A DNA stretch of 45,245 bases from Croceivirga sp. (lineage in GTDB: Bacteria > Bacteroidota > Bacteroidia > Flavobacteriales > Flavobacteriaceae), in assembly GCA_028281025.1 (NCBI GenBank), contig JANQKR010000018.1:1-45245 (forward strand). The letters are read 5' to 3'. The position numbers and the translations under genes were made by a program. Below the pieces are notes generated by a model that saw only the letters and a program-made list of their open reading frames with translations, was not told where the DNA came from and did no database searches. Shown here piece by piece: positions 1 to 8,130 of this stretch (positions are counted from its first letter, which is position 1; each line of letters opens with the position of its first letter).

Positions 1-39
1 GGGAAATTACGGATATCATTAGGGCATAAGAATACGTGA

Positions 40-246
40 TTATTAAGTACTGATGGGTATGTCTCGGGCAACGGTTTTGAAAAGCAGGTTCTGATTTCCC
101 ATATCCAAATCTTTGAGGACAGAAACAAGCACACAGGCCGGATGATGGTGAATACCCTGTTCATTGCTGATGATGCCTACACGCTATCTTATAATAGAAC
201 TCATCTTGAGTTCCCAAAATTTGATGTGAAGAACCATCATCTATAG
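40..246 (+). pseudogene. 3' fragment of an unidentified gene
   Basis: Frame 1 is open from just after a TGA at 37-39 to a TAG at 244-246 and reads as plausible protein with balanced composition (for example GNGFEKQVLISHIQIFEDR, then RMMVNTLFIADDAYTLSYN). There is no good start codon near the beginning; the first ATG is about 34 codons in. The window edge and the in-frame TGA suggest a truncated or disrupted gene whose 5' part is lost or frameshifted. I do not recognise the family. Confidence 0.4.
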
Positions 247-371
247 AGGCGATAAAATACTGTATTTGACACGCTCTTTTTATCTCGTTCTTACCATCCA
301 TTGGCCGTACTTCGACACTTCGAAAAGCCCAAGACAGCAAACACTACCAAAAGATGTCTTTGTTAGCGGGA

Positions 372-710
372 CTATAAATGATTTTCAATTTCTTCCTTTA
401 GGGGGTGATATTCTATCTTGTCGATGAACTCCAAAATCCGCCTAAATTGCCACAGATCTTTATGTTCCGATTTAAGGAGGCGATGGGCCAGGGCCAGTGT
501 GACATTTTTTGCTTTTTCCTGATCGGGGAGCATGAGCAGGCATATACAGTACCAATACGAAATGAAGTCAAAGGGATGGTCGCTGTCTTTCGGATAGTCG
601 TACTGTTCCATGACCTCAAGAATGAAGTTTACCAGAAATTCATTGGATGAAAAGATGTTCATTCGATCGATATCCTTTTCATTTGTTGGAACGTGCCTAT
701 ACGATTCCAA
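372..710 (-). CDS. hypothetical protein, about 112 aa, helical
   Basis: Unrecognised. The protein is mostly helical, rich in aromatic and charged residues (FISYWYCICLLMLPDQEKAK, then ALAHRLLKSEHKDLWQFRR), with no signal peptide or clear membrane anchor. The frame upstream of the TTG at 710 runs into a TAA about a dozen codons earlier without an ATG or GTG, so either TTG-710 or the internal ATG at 662 is the start. It stands alone, with about 190 bp and a hairpin separating it from the thioredoxin reductase gene. Its size would suit a small cytoplasmic immunity or adaptor protein, but nothing proves that. Confidence 0.5.
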   Translation of the reverse strand: MESYRHVPTNEKDIDRMNIFSSNEFLVNFILEVMEQYDYPKDSDHPFDFISYWYCICLLMLPDQEKAKNVTLALAHRLLKSEHKDLWQFRRILEFIDKIEYHPLKEEIENHL

Positions 711-787
711 ATGCTTTGAAAATGCTGAAATTTCTTTTTATTTGTTTTTTGGGTAAGAAGAAGCGGCCAGCCCGAATAACAGGCACA

Positions 788-817
788 GTCGAGATGCTTT
801 TGTCAGCATTTCGACTA
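788..817. repeat. 12-bp imperfect inverted repeat
   Basis: The arms 788-799 and 806-817 pair over 12 positions with one mismatch around a 6-nt loop. The site lies downstream of the thioredoxin reductase gene on the minus strand and could end its transcript, although no long T-run follows. The arm core AGTCGA/TCGACT resembles short palindromes common between genes in this group. Confidence 0.4.
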
Positions 818-897
818 CTACGATGTGACATATTGCTACCATTACAGGGAATCATTTAATATTTTTCCCTTTTTATTGAAATGACGGCATTATCCCT

Positions 898-2307
898 CTA
901 TTTTAGATAGCCCCTGATGCCATAACTTGCCAAAACCCCTTCGCCCGTTGCTGAGGCCACTTGGGCTATGGCACCTTCCCTACAATCACCTGCGGCAAAA
1001 ACACCTTCCTTTGAGGTCTGTGCCAAGCCCGTAGTTTTGATAAAACCCTTTTCATTCAGTTCAACAACTTTTTCAAAGGCTTTGGTATTGGGTATAAGGC
1101 CTATAAAAATGAAAACGCCGTCTGCTTCTATCAATTCCTCTTCTTTGGTGTCGTTGTCCGCTACCCTCAGGGCTTTGAACATTCCGTTTTCATCGGCCAA
1201 AAATTCCAGGGAGGTTTTGTTCATATAAGAGGAAACATTATTGATCCCATCCAATTTTTCCACATACGTTTCGGAGGCCGAAAACCTAGGGCTCCTATGT
1301 ACAATTTTTACGCTTTTGCAAAAGCTTGCGAGAAAGATGCCCTCTTCCAGGGCCGAATTGCCTCCGCCAATGACAATGATGTCCTTGTTGCGGTAAAAAG
1401 CCCCGTCACAGGTGGCACAAAAATGTACGCCTGAACCGATTAGGTCATGTTCTCCGGGAATGCCCAATTGCTTGTATGTTGAGCCTGTGGACAACACTAT
1501 CGATTTTCCAGAATAGGTCTTGGTCTTTGTTCTTACCTTAAACACCTCTTTTTCCTTGTCTATGGCCACGACATCTTCCCCTGTTTTTATGGTCGCGCCA
1601 TACGTTCTGCATTGCTCTTCCATTTTATCCATTAGAGCGGGACCCGAAATGGAAGTGAATCCTGGATAATTCTCTATTTTTTCAGTCAAAAAGGCATTGC
1701 CGCCTATGGTTTTCTTTTCCAGAATGAGCGTATTAAACCGATCTCTTTGTGCGTAGATTGATGTAGTGAGTCCTGCCGCACCCCCACCAACGATTATGGT
1801 ATCATAGATTTTTTCCTCTTTTACTTCATCCAGATGAAGTACTTTTCGTAGTTCTTCGTTTTCGGGCTCTACCAATATGATATCATCATTTATGATGATG
1901 GTCGGTATCTTTCTTTTGCCGTTGTTTATCTTGGTTATGATGGGGATGGCCCATTCGTTTTCTTCTATATCAATGTATTGGTAATTGACCTTACTGTCAT
2001 TTAGAAAGGCTTTTGATTTTCGGCAATCGGGACACCAATCAGCGCCATATAACACAATACGGTACCCTTCGTTTATACCAAGGATCGCTGCTAAACGGTC
2101 ATTGTTTGGATTGGTATGGGACTTTCCATTTATGATCAGTGTCGGGATAATACGTTTTCCATTGTTGATGGACTCCACTTTTTTGGTGGCCTGCTCATTG
2201 AGATCGACATCGATAAACGTATATTCTATTTTGTTATCTTTAAGGTATGTTTTGGCCCTTCGGCAATCGGGACACCAGTCGGCTCCGTACAATTTGATTT
2301 CTTCCAT
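898..2307 (-). CDS. trxB: thioredoxin reductase with two N-terminal glutaredoxin-like domains
   Basis: FAD/NADPH-dependent dithiol reductase with built-in dithiol carriers. Two successive thioredoxin-fold modules each carry a CPDC active site (C12/C15 and C92/C95, both in the context YGADWCPDC). A complete low-Mr thioredoxin reductase follows: FAD-binding GGGAAG at about 174-179, redox-active CATC at 297-300, NADPH-binding GGGNSA at about 315-320, and a C-terminal GDC plus GEG motif. At 469 aa it equals a normal TrxB (about 310 aa) plus 160 aa. The layout recalls AhpF, whose N-terminus also has two thioredoxin folds but only one CxxC; here both are intact. ATG start. It lies 20 bp after the 2328-2807 gene and may be the last gene of that run. 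NrdH/glutaredoxin-like substrates are inferred. Confidence 0.9.
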   Translation of the reverse strand: MEEIKLYGADWCPDCRRAKTYLKDNKIEYTFIDVDLNEQATKKVESINNGKRIIPTLIINGKSHTNPNNDRLAAILGINEGYRIVLYGADWCPDCRKSKAFLNDSKVNYQYIDIEENEWAIPIITKINNGKRKIPTIIINDDIILVEPENEELRKVLHLDEVKEEKIYDTIIVGGGAAGLTTSIYAQRDRFNTLILEKKTIGGNAFLTEKIENYPGFTSISGPALMDKMEEQCRTYGATIKTGEDVVAIDKEKEVFKVRTKTKTYSGKSIVLSTGSTYKQLGIPGEHDLIGSGVHFCATCDGAFYRNKDIIVIGGGNSALEEGIFLASFCKSVKIVHRSPRFSASETYVEKLDGINNVSSYMNKTSLEFLADENGMFKALRVADNDTKEEELIEADGVFIFIGLIPNTKAFEKVVELNEKGFIKTTGLAQTSKEGVFAAGDCREGAIAQVASATGEGVLASYGIRGYLK

Positions 2308-2327
2308 TCCAAATAATTTAACTCAAG

Positions 2328-2807
2328 TTAATAATGTTTTTTCCCTGTTATGGGAATGGCAATGTTGTTTTCTATTTTATAATATTCGTATCCATCATAA
2401 GTGCCATTGTATTTGTAGGGCATGCATTTTAGATAGACTTCTTTTGTTTTATGGTCTTTTAGGGCATAAATGAATTCAAACCTTGGCGGCAAGACCTCCT
2501 TTTTGTTCTTATCGGCGATTCCCAGCGCATAAAAGTCGTCTGTTCTTGTAACCTCTCCACCAAAGCCAATGACCAAAACGTCTTTGGAATACCTGTACCT
2601 TTTGATCAGATAGTAGGGTTCTTTTTGTTTTTCGTTCAAAGCGTACAATTCGCCACTGTGTTCCATATAATCCGTTCCGATCAAATGGAATCTTGGGTAG
2701 GGGTTGCCCAATGATCGGTACACATAACCACAGATAAAGAGGGCTATTGTTCCGACCATAATGAGTGTTGTCTTCAATCGTTTGTTCATTTGTTCAAGAT
2801 GGGCCAT
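2328..2807 (-). CDS. single-pass membrane protein of unknown function
   Basis: Unrecognised, about 159 aa from the chosen start. A short charged N-terminus is followed by one hydrophobic segment (TLIMVGTIALFICGYVY) and a soluble domain rich in Tyr, Lys and Gly that probably faces the periplasm. An upstream ATG at 2846 would overlap the preceding gene by 22 nt. The ATG at 2807 avoids the overlap and is preceded by a G-rich stretch; ATG 2789 is also possible. Same strand and close spacing with both neighbours suggest co-transcription with the tail-fibre-like genes upstream and trxB downstream. Confidence 0.6.
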   Translation of the reverse strand: MAHLEQMNKRLKTTLIMVGTIALFICGYVYRSLGNPYPRFHLIGTDYMEHSGELYALNEKQKEPYYLIKRYRYSKDVLVIGFGGEVTRTDDFYALGIADKNKKEVLPPRFEFIYALKDHKTKEVYLKCMPYKYNGTYDGYEYYKIENNIAIPITGKKHY

Positions 2808-2824
2808 AAATTCCAACCCTGGAA

Positions 2825-4426
2825 TCAAGGCTTTCTTCTGAGCCATACGGCGACCCTGGCACCTTCCAAGTCCTGGTTGTTGTTTATGGTCCTAAAGCTA
2901 AGGGTGGTACCCGCATTAATATTTACCGTGCTTGCCAAGAGTTGGTGGAACACCAAGTTGTCGTTGCTGCCACCGGATGCCGTAAACCGAAAAAGTTCCG
3001 TGAACGTATTGTTCGCCGGAATATCGCCCACGGCAATGGTTACCGAACCAAAGGCGTTGACGGTATTGTCCACATGACAACTTACGGCGTAGGCCTCCCA
3101 ATCTTCCGGTAGGGGAATGCCGATAAACCCATTATCACTATGGCCAAAACTCCATTCCTGGGTGCCGCCGTTGCCTATTTGGGTCCTTTCTTCGGCCCAG
3201 ATCACTATTTTCTCGTACCCTTTGTTGCCCTCTGAAATCTGTTGCCAGTTGGTACCATCGCTCTGCAACCAAAGCACTGTATTATCGTTTACAGTGGAAA
3301 CGCTGGTTCCGTTCAAATTGGTATAGCCCGAGATAATGGTGGCGTTATCGGTAGGGTTTTTAATGATATAGATCCGTCCTTGGCAGGTATTGGCGTTGGG
3401 CAGGGTCAACGTATGGTTGCCGCCCAGCACAATGGTATGATGGTCTTCGGTCAGCACAAGGTTAGCCGTGGTCGTGGTGATAGCATAGGAAGTGGATCCG
3501 TTTACCTGTAAGGTCGAATTCGGTATATTGCCGTTCACGTTGATCCCCGTTCTTACGTTGTCGTTCAGGCCCGTGCCCTGCATCCGCAGCATTTCAACAT
3601 AGGTCTGCGTGGTGTAATTGAACTTTCTAAAGATCATGGGTTCATTACCGTCATCACCAATGCTGAAAATAAGGCTTCCATCATTGAGGGCCCCTGCACT
3701 GCCCAGTTCAAAAAAATCGGTTTGGGCACTGGAACCCCTCATCATAAAGTTGCCATCGCCATCGGTAAAAAAAATGGGCTTGTAAAATAGGGCACTTGAC
3801 GACTCGAATTGTAGGGCCGAAGCACCCGCAGTACCCCTGATATAAGCGACCGAGGCATTGGGCTGGTCATAGGGGAACAGTCCCGTACTACTGCCGTCAA
3901 ATAGCCCCAATGTCTGTCTTCGGCCCACTTCGAGCATGGAGGTGTTGTTCGAGACAATTGAAAACCGTATGTCATTGGTCGTACCCAAAAAATGGGCACT
4001 TGTTGCATTGCTGTTCCCGTTCAATGACCAAAAAGTGCCCGTATCGGCAACTGAACCCAAAACAAGGTTTCCACCTGTGTCATAACCGAGGTAACTACTG
4101 GTCGCTATGGTTCCCAATGCGGGGTTTGCCGTTATGATATCACCGTTCGCATCGGTGCCCAATAGGGAGGCACTAGTCAAATTGGTCAGTCGCAACCCGG
4201 AATTTCCATTGGTGCCCTGTGTGATTTCCAAAGTGTTGTTGGGCACGTTCGTGCCAATACCGACATTGCCCGTGTTATTGTTATGGATGTCATTGCCACT
4301 CAGCGACCAATTGATGGGGTGAAACGTTCCCTTTTCATCAATGGCCTTAATGGTTTGGGCCGAGATGCCGTGCACAAAACACAGTCCGGCCCAAACCCAA
4401 GCCAGAAGTAATACCGTTTTTTTCAA
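2825..4426 (-). CDS. secreted tail-fibre-like repeat protein
   Basis: Exported 533-aa protein. The signal peptide spans roughly residues 1-23 and ends GISAQT. The next region contains the GNVGIGT/LEITQGTNG motif seen in many Bacteroidota proteins annotated as tail-fibre-like. A long Asn/Thr/Gly-rich beta-structured region follows, then a TLTLPNANTCQGRIYIIKNP segment, also typical of this class. No T9SS sorting domain is visible at the C-terminus. The start is TTG, six nt after the TAG of the upstream gene and preceded by AAGG; an in-frame TAG just upstream rules out a longer N-terminus. Probably a cell-surface or extracellular fibre protein; ligand unknown. Confidence 0.75.
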   Translation of the reverse strand: MKKTVLLLAWVWAGLCFVHGISAQTIKAIDEKGTFHPINWSLSGNDIHNNNTGNVGIGTNVPNNTLEITQGTNGNSGLRLTNLTSASLLGTDANGDIITANPALGTIATSSYLGYDTGGNLVLGSVADTGTFWSLNGNSNATSAHFLGTTNDIRFSIVSNNTSMLEVGRRQTLGLFDGSSTGLFPYDQPNASVAYIRGTAGASALQFESSSALFYKPIFFTDGDGNFMMRGSSAQTDFFELGSAGALNDGSLIFSIGDDGNEPMIFRKFNYTTQTYVEMLRMQGTGLNDNVRTGINVNGNIPNSTLQVNGSTSYAITTTTANLVLTEDHHTIVLGGNHTLTLPNANTCQGRIYIIKNPTDNATIISGYTNLNGTSVSTVNDNTVLWLQSDGTNWQQISEGNKGYEKIVIWAEERTQIGNGGTQEWSFGHSDNGFIGIPLPEDWEAYAVSCHVDNTVNAFGSVTIAVGDIPANNTFTELFRFTASGGSNDNLVFHQLLASTVNINAGTTLSFRTINNNQDLEGARVAVWLRRKP

Positions 4427-4432
4427 CCTTGA

Positions 4433-5122
4433 CTATTTAACGTACTGGATTTCCACAACATCCCCCGAGTACATCGGCAGGTCAGCGGCATCATACGTTA
4501 TGGTCACCGTATCTGCGGTAACGCTAAAATCGGTACCGAACCTTAATTTGGCACCGTTTCTATAGACGTACAGTTTTGCCGCTGTCGTAGCCGCGTTCAA
4601 TATGGGCAGCCCCGTGACGGTAATGTCCACATTCGCGGTTGCATCCGCGGCTTGGGTGTGCTCCACCCTGATACCGCTTATCAGGGATGTTGCCAAAAGG
4701 TTCCTGACCTGACCCGTGGCCTCATCACGGACCAACAAGGTATAGCCCGATGTGCCGATGGTAGTACCGTCAGCGGCCGTACCTGTTTCCTGTACGATAC
4801 CGTCAATGACAAAGGTGCCCTGATTGGTACCATCGTTCAGGGTAATCTTCAGTTCATTGGTGCCCGTTGTGATATTGGTGGCATCGGTAAGCTCACCCCC
4901 CAATTGCCAGGTTGTGGTCGTAACATCGCTGGTGGTGTTCACGATTTGGGTAATGCCGTTGTTCGATTGAAAGTACTTGATGGTACCCTTGTTGTCGATC
5001 ACCTTTACGGCCGTGGCCCCTCTGGCCACATCGGTCGTGGATTGTGCACGCATTGTTGCCATACCCAAAAGGACAAAGGCAATACAGCTTGTTTTTAACA
5101 TTGTAAGATTACGTTTTTTCAT
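4433..5122 (-). CDS. secreted protein with C-terminal YRNG domain
   Basis: Exported 229-aa protein with a signal peptide (cleavage after MRAQ, near residue 27). The middle is Thr/Asn/Gly-rich and beta-structured. The last 50 residues contain LYVYRNGAKLRFGTDF and end GDVVEIQYVK. The same arrangement (VYRNG, an aromatic, a strand, an acidic turn and a hydrophobic final strand) ends the 5963-6817 product, so the two share a terminal domain. Its position just before the 533-aa fibre-like gene (6-nt gap) suggests assembly into one surface structure; that is inference. Confidence 0.7.
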   Translation of the reverse strand: MKKRNLTMLKTSCIAFVLLGMATMRAQSTTDVARGATAVKVIDNKGTIKYFQSNNGITQIVNTTSDVTTTTWQLGGELTDATNITTGTNELKITLNDGTNQGTFVIDGIVQETGTAADGTTIGTSGYTLLVRDEATGQVRNLLATSLISGIRVEHTQAADATANVDITVTGLPILNAATTAAKLYVYRNGAKLRFGTDFSVTADTVTITYDAADLPMYSGDVVEIQYVK

Positions 5123-5211
5123 GATTTTAAGATTTGAAGTTTATTTAATAATTCGTTTTATAGTTATTGATTGGATCTGTATTCCATCACTTTGGTGCCA
5201 TTCCCGGAAAA

Positions 5212-5943
5212 TCAATCTTTTTTCAAATGGAGCATCCTTTCCAGTTTTTCTTGTTTACGGCGGGATATGGAAAGTACTTTTTCGTTCACCAATTGGCAGT
5301 AGTACCCATCGGAACGGTATATGTTCTTCACAAAATCAAGGTTCACGATATATTTGTGGTGAATCCTGCAAAAACGGTCTTTGGGCAATATCCCCTCGTA
5401 ATACCCAATGTTTTTTGTTGCGATTATTTTTTTTGCCCCCTTTAAAACAAAACTGGTATAACTGGCCTCTGACTTGCAGAACATGATTTCTTTGATCTTG
5501 AGCAGGATGATTTCCATTCCCGAATGGATGCCTATAAATTGTCGGCTCTTCTGATCTGAAATACCATCCCGCTTTTTATGGATACTTTTAATGCCCCTGT
5601 TCACCGCCATTACCAATTGCTCTACATTAAAGGGGCTCAACAGATAGTCTATAGGGGCATATTTAATGGCCTCTATGGCATATTTTTCATGGGCCGATAT
5701 AAATATGATATGGGAATCACCGTAATTGATGATATCCAACAATTCAAAACAAGGTTTGCCATTCAGTACGACACGCAAAAAAATAAGGTCGGGCTCGATT
5801 TTGTTGATGGCAGCAACGCCCTCCTTAAAACTTGTACAAGTTGCCTTAATGGTAATGTTGGGGCAGTGGTTTTCAAGATAACCACTTAATTGTGAAATGC
5901 TCTTTTCACTGTCATCGATTATTACTGTCTCTATATTTTCCAA
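5212..5943 (-). CDS. LytTR-family response regulator with degenerate receiver
   Basis: DNA-binding regulator of 243 aa: receiver domain (about 1-120) and LytTR domain (about 140-240, with HSGMEI, CKSEASYTSF and RIHHKYIVNLDFV). In the receiver the acidic pair D10-D11 and S83 remain, but the phosphoacceptor position is Arg57 (DLIFLRVVL, codon CGT) and the conserved Lys is Ser103 (DYLLSPF). The paralog at 8433-9164 has Asp57 and Lys103. Phosphorylation at the usual site is therefore impossible and output is presumably constitutive, ligand-driven or through heterodimers. The start is TTG: a TAA lies five codons upstream with no other start between. It sits inside the surface-protein run, 19 bp after the 5963 gene ends. 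Confidence 0.9.
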   Translation of the reverse strand: MENIETVIIDDSEKSISQLSGYLENHCPNITIKATCTSFKEGVAAINKIEPDLIFLRVVLNGKPCFELLDIINYGDSHIIFISAHEKYAIEAIKYAPIDYLLSPFNVEQLVMAVNRGIKSIHKKRDGISDQKSRQFIGIHSGMEIILLKIKEIMFCKSEASYTSFVLKGAKKIIATKNIGYYEGILPKDRFCRIHHKYIVNLDFVKNIYRSDGYYCQLVNEKVLSISRRKQEKLERMLHLKKD

Positions 5944-5962
5944 TGGTCGGTTGTTTTATTTA

Positions 5963-6817
5963 TTAATTGAACTGTACTATTCGTATCTCATCGTCTTGGT
6001 AACATATCACTCCGTGTTCCAGTTCCAATGTGGAGCTATCAATGACCGTAAAATCGATCCTGACACCATTTCTATAGACGTTGATCTTATAGGGATTGCC
6101 AATGGGCAATGGTGGTGAAAATCGGGTCTGCCCATTGCCAGCAATGATTCTCTTTTCCTCTGCATGGACAAGGGAGGAAGTCTTCATCCGTTTTAATGCC
6201 CCCGTCCCCCTGTTTACCAAAAGAAGATCGTCTTCGATTGGATTACCTATGCCAAGACCGTTTATGGAAAGGCTGTTGGTGGGCGATACCGTTATTGTTG
6301 TGGGCTGTGTCAGTGGGCCTCCCAATACTATATCGGTACCGTTTTTGCCAATACCGTTGGATACGGCTGTTGTGCCGCCGGTACCGGATTGGGGCAGGTA
6401 CAGTATTTTTTGGGAATCCAGAAAAATGAAGCCCTCGCCGTTCTTTACAATATCAATTTCAATATTGAGGTACTTTGGGGTACCATCCCAGACAATGGCG
6501 TCGAATGATGAAACAATGGGAAGTCCCTCGCCTACAATAAGCGATACGAGGCCATTTTCGTCGGTCGTGGCCAATTGCTCTTCCAAGTAGTATTGTTTAA
6601 AATCCGTGGTCGGATCTCCCGTAACGCTAAAACGGAAATAGACTTCCTCGGATGCCAAGGGCACTTGGTTTTGCGGAATATTTCTTCCGGGCACTTCCAG
6701 TTCCTCGGTATTGAGAATCAAAGCCTGATAATTGATGCCAGGGGTTTGGGCGTGCAGCAGTTTGGTGCAGGCAAGAACCAAGATCAGTATCGGTATGTTC
6801 AGGTTTCTTGTTGGCAT
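5963..6817 (-). CDS. secreted protein with C-terminal YRNG domain
   Basis: Exported protein of 284 aa. The signal peptide (LNIPILILVLACTKLLHAQT) is followed by GINYQALI, a motif often seen directly after cleavage in Bacteroidota tail-fibre-like proteins. A beta-rich middle follows (YLEEQLATTDENGLVSLIVG), then a Gly/Asn/Thr-rich linker and a terminal domain with INVYRNGVRIDF and the end DDEIRIVQFN, matching the 4433-5122 protein. The ATG at 6817 overlaps the TGA of the upstream barrel gene by one base (TGATG), implying translational coupling; a TTG one codon earlier is less likely. Confidence 0.7.
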   Translation of the reverse strand: MPTRNLNIPILILVLACTKLLHAQTPGINYQALILNTEELEVPGRNIPQNQVPLASEEVYFRFSVTGDPTTDFKQYYLEEQLATTDENGLVSLIVGEGLPIVSSFDAIVWDGTPKYLNIEIDIVKNGEGFIFLDSQKILYLPQSGTGGTTAVSNGIGKNGTDIVLGGPLTQPTTITVSPTNSLSINGLGIGNPIEDDLLLVNRGTGALKRMKTSSLVHAEEKRIIAGNGQTRFSPPLPIGNPYKINVYRNGVRIDFTVIDSSTLELEHGVICYQDDEIRIVQFN

Positions 6818-7470
6818 CAATAGTATTTTAAATCAAACTGTAATCCAATGCTAAGGGCCATTACCTTTACGCGGTATGATTCATCGATAGGATCATTTTT
6901 ATTGAAACTGCCCTTGATGTCATATAATAGATAGAGTGCCATGTTCCTCATAATGTCAAACTCCACGCTTCCACCAAAATGATGACTCAAGAGCGTGTCA
7001 TAAAAATGTCCATCCTCCAAAAGATCGACAAACGTATTGCCAGATCTTCTTGTGCCCTGGGTAAGCCAGCCGTGTGAAATATGGCCATGGACCCTAAGCC
7101 TGACCTGTGAGAAATCGGCAATTTTAAGGTGTGCCCCCGCTCTCAACGAAAAAAAGGAGAAGTCATATGATAGGGGCAAACTTGAACCAGCGTTCAGGAC
7201 ACTTGTGTTTATATGGTAATTGTTGTACTGCAATCCCGCATCCAACCAGATGGTCTCCCTGAAATGGTCAAACAATACCCCCATACTAAAACCAGGTTCC
7301 TGTGGCCTTGAATACCTGTTTGTTAAAGTGTGCTCGCCCAAACGGTTTTCAAAATTCTTAAACGATGCCCCAGAGAACCCGGCTTCAACATAAATACGTT
7401 GACCATAACCAACGGATACCAGAAAATAGCACATATATACCATGATGTGGAGCCAGGAGATTTTCACCAT
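6817..7470 (-). CDS. small outer-membrane beta-barrel protein
   Basis: 217 aa. The signal peptide ends near VGYGQ, residues 21-24. Alternating amphipathic strands follow (YSRPQEPGFSMGVLFDHF, IWLDAGLQYNNYHIN, FSFFSLRAGAHLKIADFSQ), and the protein ends on an aromatic residue (LSIGLQFDLKYY), as outer-membrane barrels do. Size and strands fit an 8-10-stranded barrel of the PorT/OmpW-like type. It lies between a T9SS-sorted protein (6-bp gap upstream) and the fibre-like genes (1-nt overlap downstream), so it may anchor or export them; this role is inferred. Confidence 0.7.
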   Translation of the reverse strand: MVKISWLHIMVYMCYFLVSVGYGQRIYVEAGFSGASFKNFENRLGEHTLTNRYSRPQEPGFSMGVLFDHFRETIWLDAGLQYNNYHINTSVLNAGSSLPLSYDFSFFSLRAGAHLKIADFSQVRLRVHGHISHGWLTQGTRRSGNTFVDLLEDGHFYDTLLSHHFGGSVEFDIMRNMALYLLYDIKGSFNKNDPIDESYRVKVMALSIGLQFDLKYY

Positions 7471-7476
7471 TCTTGG

Positions 7477-8130
7477 CTATTTGTTCATTTTGATGATTTC
7501 CCTTCCCCATATATGGCCGCCTGACCTGATCTGTAACAGATAGGTGGCCTCCTGTAAATGTTCCATATTTAGGGTTACGTCATTGCTTGTTCCGTACCCC
7601 TTTGAAAGGACCAATCTGCCCGACATATCGAAAACACCTACGGATATGCTTCCGTCGGTTCTTTCGGCAAAGGCTATGTTCAGTATTTTGGAAACGGGAT
7701 TGGGGTAGATTATGGGGGCCATCAAAGGCTTGGGGCCGACAGATCCATGGTTTATGGTCCAACCATGGCGTGTAAGAAATCCCTGTTGTACCGAGATATT
7801 CTCTTTTGTGACGCCCCCCACGATTCCCAATTGCCCGATGCTCTGCAGTATGGTATAGGTTTTATTTTCGCCATTGGCCATGAGTGAGCTCGACCCCACA
7901 CTGGTCAGGGTCGATTTCAATAAGGCCTTGTTGTCCTGTGAAAAGGCAGCAAACACAAGACAAAAGACAACGCACGTAAGGATTGTGCGCTTTGCCGTTT
8001 TTGGTGTAAAAAACTCGGTGTGTGCAAAACCGCTTGGCACGGGTGTTCCAATTCCAGCATCGGAACACCCCATGGCAACAAACAGACATGCCCCAAGAAT
8101 GGTCAATGGTTTAAGGTGTTTAGCTATCAT
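7477..8130 (-). CDS. T9SS-sorted surface protein with apparent tandem signal sequences
   Basis: 217 aa. The C-terminal 80 residues are a type A T9SS sorting domain: IIYPNPVSKILNIAF, then VGVFDMSGRLVLSKG, then LQEATYLLQIRSGG and a basic end (IIKMNK). The N-terminus is odd. From the ATG at 8130 it reads as a lipoprotein signal (LGACLFVAMGC, Cys at residue 22). About 25 residues later a second classical signal peptide occurs (KRTILTCVVFCLVFAAFSQ). A GTG at 8040 (residue 31) would give only the second signal, which suits a T9SS substrate better. It is the first gene of the run down to trxB. Confidence 0.75.
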   Translation of the reverse strand: MIAKHLKPLTILGACLFVAMGCSDAGIGTPVPSGFAHTEFFTPKTAKRTILTCVVFCLVFAAFSQDNKALLKSTLTSVGSSSLMANGENKTYTILQSIGQLGIVGGVTKENISVQQGFLTRHGWTINHGSVGPKPLMAPIIYPNPVSKILNIAFAERTDGSISVGVFDMSGRLVLSKGYGTSNDVTLNMEHLQEATYLLQIRSGGHIWGREIIKMNK

